Below the pieces are notes generated by a model that saw nothing but the letters and a program-made list of their open reading frames with translations, did not search any database and was not told where the DNA came from. Below are positions 61,552-64,000 of a stretch of 64,000 nt of DNA, one piece after another. A program made the translations under genes and the position numbers. Within the stretch, counting starts at the first letter, position 1. Every line of letters begins with the position of its first letter. Source of the stretch: Mycobacterium kiyosense (lineage in GTDB: Bacteria; Actinomycetota; Actinomycetes; Mycobacteriales; Mycobacteriaceae); contig AP025179.1 of assembly GCA_021654635.1 (NCBI GenBank), forward strand, positions 6,282,451 to 6,346,450, in the 5' to 3' direction.

Positions 61552-62646
61552 CTATCGTTTGCGCTTCTTCGGCCGTGCTCCCGGCCGCGGTGCACGACCC
61601 GGACCGCTGCTGTTGCGCGCGGCCGGATTCGGCTTGGTGGACTGGCTGGGCGAGGATTCCTCGGCATCGGCAGACCCCGACTCGGCCGTCGGATCGCTCT
61701 CCGCGACCGGCGTCGACTTGGCCGAGCGGATGGGTTTGGCGCCCGGGGCGGGCGCGTTGGCCGCCCGACGTTCGAGCACTTCCTGCTTCTTCGCCTCGTC
61801 CTCTTTCTCGATCATCCCGAACACGTAGTGCTGCTGACCGAACGTCCAGATGTTGTTGGAGAACCAGTACAAGATGATGGCCAGCGGCATCGGGAAGAAG
61901 ATCGGACCGATCAATACGCCGAGCGGAAACACGTAGAGCGCCAGCTTGTTCATCATCGCCGTCTGGGGGTTGGCCGCCGCCTCCGCGCTCTGCCGTGCCA
62001 CCGACGCACGGCTGTTGAGGTAAGTGGCGATACCGGCCAGGATCATCACCGGCAGGCTCACCGCAATCAACATGCCCCGGTCGAAGTGGCTGAACGCGTC
62101 CAGCCCGGTGGTCTGCCTGATTGCCGCCCCGATCGGCGCCCCGAACAGGTTGGCGTCCAGGAAGTTCCCCACGTCCTTGGCGCTGAACACGTAGTTACCC
62201 AGACTCCGGTTCTGCTCCACCGACAGCCCCATCCGCCCGATGCCCGACTGGGTCCGGTTGAACGACATCAGCACGTGGTAGAGACCGATGAACACCGGCA
62301 ACTGGGCCAGCATCGGCAGGCAGCCCAGGATCGGGTTGAACCCGTGCTCGCGCTGCAGCTTCTGCATCTCCATCGCCATCCGCTGCCGGTCCTTGCCGTA
62401 CTTCTTCTGCAGGGCCTTGATCTGCGGTTGCAGTTCCTGCATCTGGCGGGTGGTCCGGATCTGTTTGACGAACGGTTTGTACAGCAGCGCACGCAGGGTG
62501 AAGACCAGAAACATCACCGACAGCGCCCAGGCGAAGAAGTTCTTCGGGCCCAGCAAGAACGCGAACGCCTTGTACCAGACCCACATGATCGCCGATACCG
62601 GGTAGTAGACGAAGTCGAGACTGAAGAAATCAAACAAACGATTCAC
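61552..62646 (-). CDS. yidC: Membrane protein insertase YidC
   Basis: 364 residues from GTG 62646 ([16 protein letters not shown]), chosen for the AAGGGGA just upstream and the match to the M. tuberculosis start; a longer frame to 62700 lies inside yidD. Five membrane helices with the core motif [20 protein letters not shown] and [19 protein letters not shown], and a basic C-terminal tail ([11 protein letters not shown]). YidC inserts and folds inner-membrane proteins, alone or with SecYEG. Confidence 0.95.
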   Translation of the reverse strand: MNRLFDFFSLDFVYYPVSAIMWVWYKAFAFLLGPKNFFAWALSVMFLVFTLRALLYKPFVKQIRTTRQMQELQPQIKALQKKYGKDRQRMAMEMQKLQREHGFNPILGCLPMLAQLPVFIGLYHVLMSFNRTQSGIGRMGLSVEQNRSLGNYVFSAKDVGNFLDANLFGAPIGAAIRQTTGLDAFSHFDRGMLIAVSLPVMILAGIATYLNSRASVARQSAEAAANPQTAMMNKLALYVFPLGVLIGPIFFPMPLAIILYWFSNNIWTFGQQHYVFGMIEKEDEAKKQEVLERRAANAPAPGAKPIRSAKSTPVAESDPTAESGSADAEESSPSQSTKPNPAARNSSGPGRAPRPGARPKKRKR

Positions 62647-62989
62647 TCTCCCCTTGAGGTGCCGCGCTTCGGTTTCCGTCCGCGGCTTCATCGACGACAT
62701 CGGCGTGCCGGCTGCACTCGTGACGCTCCGGGATCGGATCCCAGCCGCCGCGATGCCAGGGACCGCACTTGGCCAGTCTGGCCACCGTCAGCCAGCCGCC
62801 GCGAACTAGGCCGTACTCACTGAGCGCATCAACCGCGTATTGGCTACAGGTGGGAACGAACCGGCACGATGCCGGCCGCAGCGGCGACACCATGTGCCGG
62901 TACAGCTGGATCAGATAAATGACCGCCCGCACCGCCGCGGATCCCACCCGACCCAGGAAGCGCGCCGGCGGTGTTGCCGTGACAGTCAT
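62630..62989 (-). CDS. yidD: Membrane protein insertion factor YidD
   Basis: 119 residues, [20 protein letters not shown], with the conserved [31 protein letters not shown] and [11 protein letters not shown]. It helps YidC-mediated insertion, probably at the inner face of the membrane. It overlaps rnpA by four bases upstream and yidC by 17 bases downstream, so the three are translationally coupled. Confidence 0.93.
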   Translation of the reverse strand: MTVTATPPARFLGRVGSAAVRAVIYLIQLYRHMVSPLRPASCRFVPTCSQYAVDALSEYGLVRGGWLTVARLAKCGPWHRGGWDPIPERHECSRHADVVDEAADGNRSAAPQGESESFV

Positions 62990-63366
62990 CGGCCGGTGCC
63001 CGCCAGCTCGAAAGCTCTACGTAGCCCGCTGCGCACCTGTTGCTCCAGCCGGGCCGACGAGACGTTCCGGCTACTCGGCAAGGCGCGAATCACCACCTGG
63101 TCAAGTGGATCCAGACTTCCCAGCATCGGGCGCGCCACATGGCGCAGCCGCCTGGCCACCCGATGCCGCTCGACCGCAGAGCCCACCCGCTTGGCCACGA
63201 TCAGCCCTACCCGGGGCCCGCGGTCGCGGTCCGGATCCAGGCCGTGCGGGGGCGCGCTGCTGCGCCGGAAATGCACGACGAGGTCCGGCTGCACCGAACG
63301 CATGCCGTACTTCACCGTCGCGTCAAATTCCGTCGACCGCCTCATGCGGTTGCGTGCGGAAAGCAC
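62986..63366 (-). CDS. rnpA: Ribonuclease P protein component
   Basis: 126 residues from GTG 63366 (first residues [20 protein letters not shown]). The RNR motif region is present as [14 protein letters not shown], with the preceding [12 protein letters not shown]. RnpA helps the RNase P RNA cleave tRNA 5' leaders. It lies directly after rpmH, as in nearly all bacteria. Confidence 0.94.
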   Translation of the reverse strand: MLSARNRMRRSTEFDATVKYGMRSVQPDLVVHFRRSSAPPHGLDPDRDRGPRVGLIVAKRVGSAVERHRVARRLRHVARPMLGSLDPLDQVVIRALPSSRNVSSARLEQQVRSGLRRAFELAGTGR

Positions 63367-63389
63367 CGCTGGAAGACCCGATCTTGCGA

Positions 63390-63533
63390 TCAGGCAGTTA
63401 AAGAGCGGCGACCCTTGCTGCGCCGGTTCGACACGATGGCCCGTCCGGCGCGGGTGCGCATCCGCAGCCGGAAGCCGTGAACCCGGGCTCGCCGCCGGTT
63501 ATTCGGCTGGAAGGTCCGCTTGCCCTTGGCCAC
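63390..63533 (-). CDS. rpmH: Ribosomal protein bL34
   Basis: 47 residues from GTG 63533: [20 protein letters not shown] and then [20 protein letters not shown]. The size and basic composition are those of bL34. It is first in the rpmH-rnpA-yidD-yidC-jag-rsmG-parA-parB order, which places dnaA just beyond the right edge of the window. It is short enough to be missed in ORF listings with a 60-codon cutoff. Confidence 0.96.
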   Translation of the reverse strand: MAKGKRTFQPNNRRRARVHGFRLRMRTRAGRAIVSNRRSKGRRSLTA

Positions 63534-64000
63534 CGCGTTCTCCTCGCTGTGTTCGGCATAACCATCCGCCCGCTGATGCTTGGCAGCTCGTCGGGCGGAG
63601 AGTGTCTCGCTTACTGGCCGGCGCGGTCCCCGGACCTCTGGTCCCGGTCGCAGCCGTATCGCCGACTTTCGGGCGACTGTTTGAGGGTACTGACCACATG
63701 TGTCCTGGTCAAACCTCGGCCGTCACAGCAGACCCAGGACCGCCGCCCGCATCCGCCCGTTCGACACACCTGCGGATCGTTCCTATCGACCAGAATTATC
63801 AAGAACGCCACCGGAACCCAAAGAACTGTTGGCAGCCGGAACGAAAACTGTTAGCTTCGGGCGGAGTAGTTCCAAGCCGGGGCGGATTTGAAACTCTGTC
63901 GACATGAAGCGAGGACGGCGGATCGACCAACTGGTCGGACCACCTTGACGGTTGTCCCCAGTTCCGAAGGATCGCAACCTGCGGCGGCAGCGGTTGCGGT
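63534..64000. other. rpmH-dnaA intergenic region (partial)
   Basis: 467 bases to the window edge, with no reliable gene. It should hold the rpmH promoter (leftward) and the dnaA promoter (rightward). TTGTCCCCA at 63952-63960 differs by one base from a mycobacterial DnaA box, which is weak evidence. oriC proper lies between dnaA and dnaN, outside. Confidence 0.55.

Noticed and set aside
63952..63960. DnaA-box-like TTGTCCCCA as evidence of oriC in the window
   Set aside because: A single nine-base site with one mismatch is expected by chance, and mycobacterial oriC lies beyond dnaA.

Overview
The window is GC-rich, gene-dense mycobacterial chromosome. EsxA and EsxB read almost like the M. tuberculosis proteins, and gene order follows M. 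tuberculosis from gltB (Rv3859c) to rpmH (Rv3924c), just left of dnaA/oriC. The differences in content point to a slow-growing non-tuberculous Mycobacterium; I cannot name the species.

Layout. 1-581: 5' end of gltB (minus). 1329-2858: MinD-like ATPase gene (Rv3860 position). 2984-4778: divergent whiB6/espM regulatory pair. 5018-28894: the ESX-1 type VII secretion locus: espE, F, G1, H, eccA1, B1, Ca1, Cb1, ppe68, esxB, esxA, espI, eccD1 on plus; espJ, K, L, B, eccE1, mycP1 on minus. pe35 is absent and espJ lies on the strand of espK. 29183-34011: an insertion relative to M. tuberculosis, carrying a thiolase, a 40-codon VapB-like gene and two tandem PknH-type sensor kinases. 34012-43144: a reduced ESX-2 locus (eccA2, eccE2, mycP2, eccD2, a MinD-like ATPase gene, espG2, esxC, esxD) without eccB2, eccC2 or the PE/PPE pair. 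43395-45381: Asp/Gly-repeat protein and pcnA. 45763-56767: mutT4, Rv3909-like gene, murJ, sigM, rsmA, trxB, trxC, cwlM (plus). 56774-63533: Rv3916c-like, parB, parA, rsmG, jag, yidC, yidD, rnpA, rpmH (minus), with two perfect parS sites.

Function. The ESX-1 core (EccB/C/D/E, MycP) forms the inner-membrane secretion machine. EccA1, EspG1 and EspH act in the cytosol on substrates EsxA/EsxB, PPE68, EspE/F, EspB, EspK and EspJ. WhiB6 and EspM are regulators of the system. The right half couples envelope growth (CwlM, MurJ, YidC) with chromosome segregation (ParAB-parS), RNA/ribosome genes and thioredoxin.

Quality caveat. I count about 21 single-base frame changes in 11 genes, including genes expected to be essential (murJ, parB) and the ESX-1 core (eccCa1, eccCb1, eccD1). 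Most lie in G/C runs, and coding similarity continues across each break. I read them as uncorrected indel errors in the assembly rather than real pseudogenes, and give full gene spans across them.
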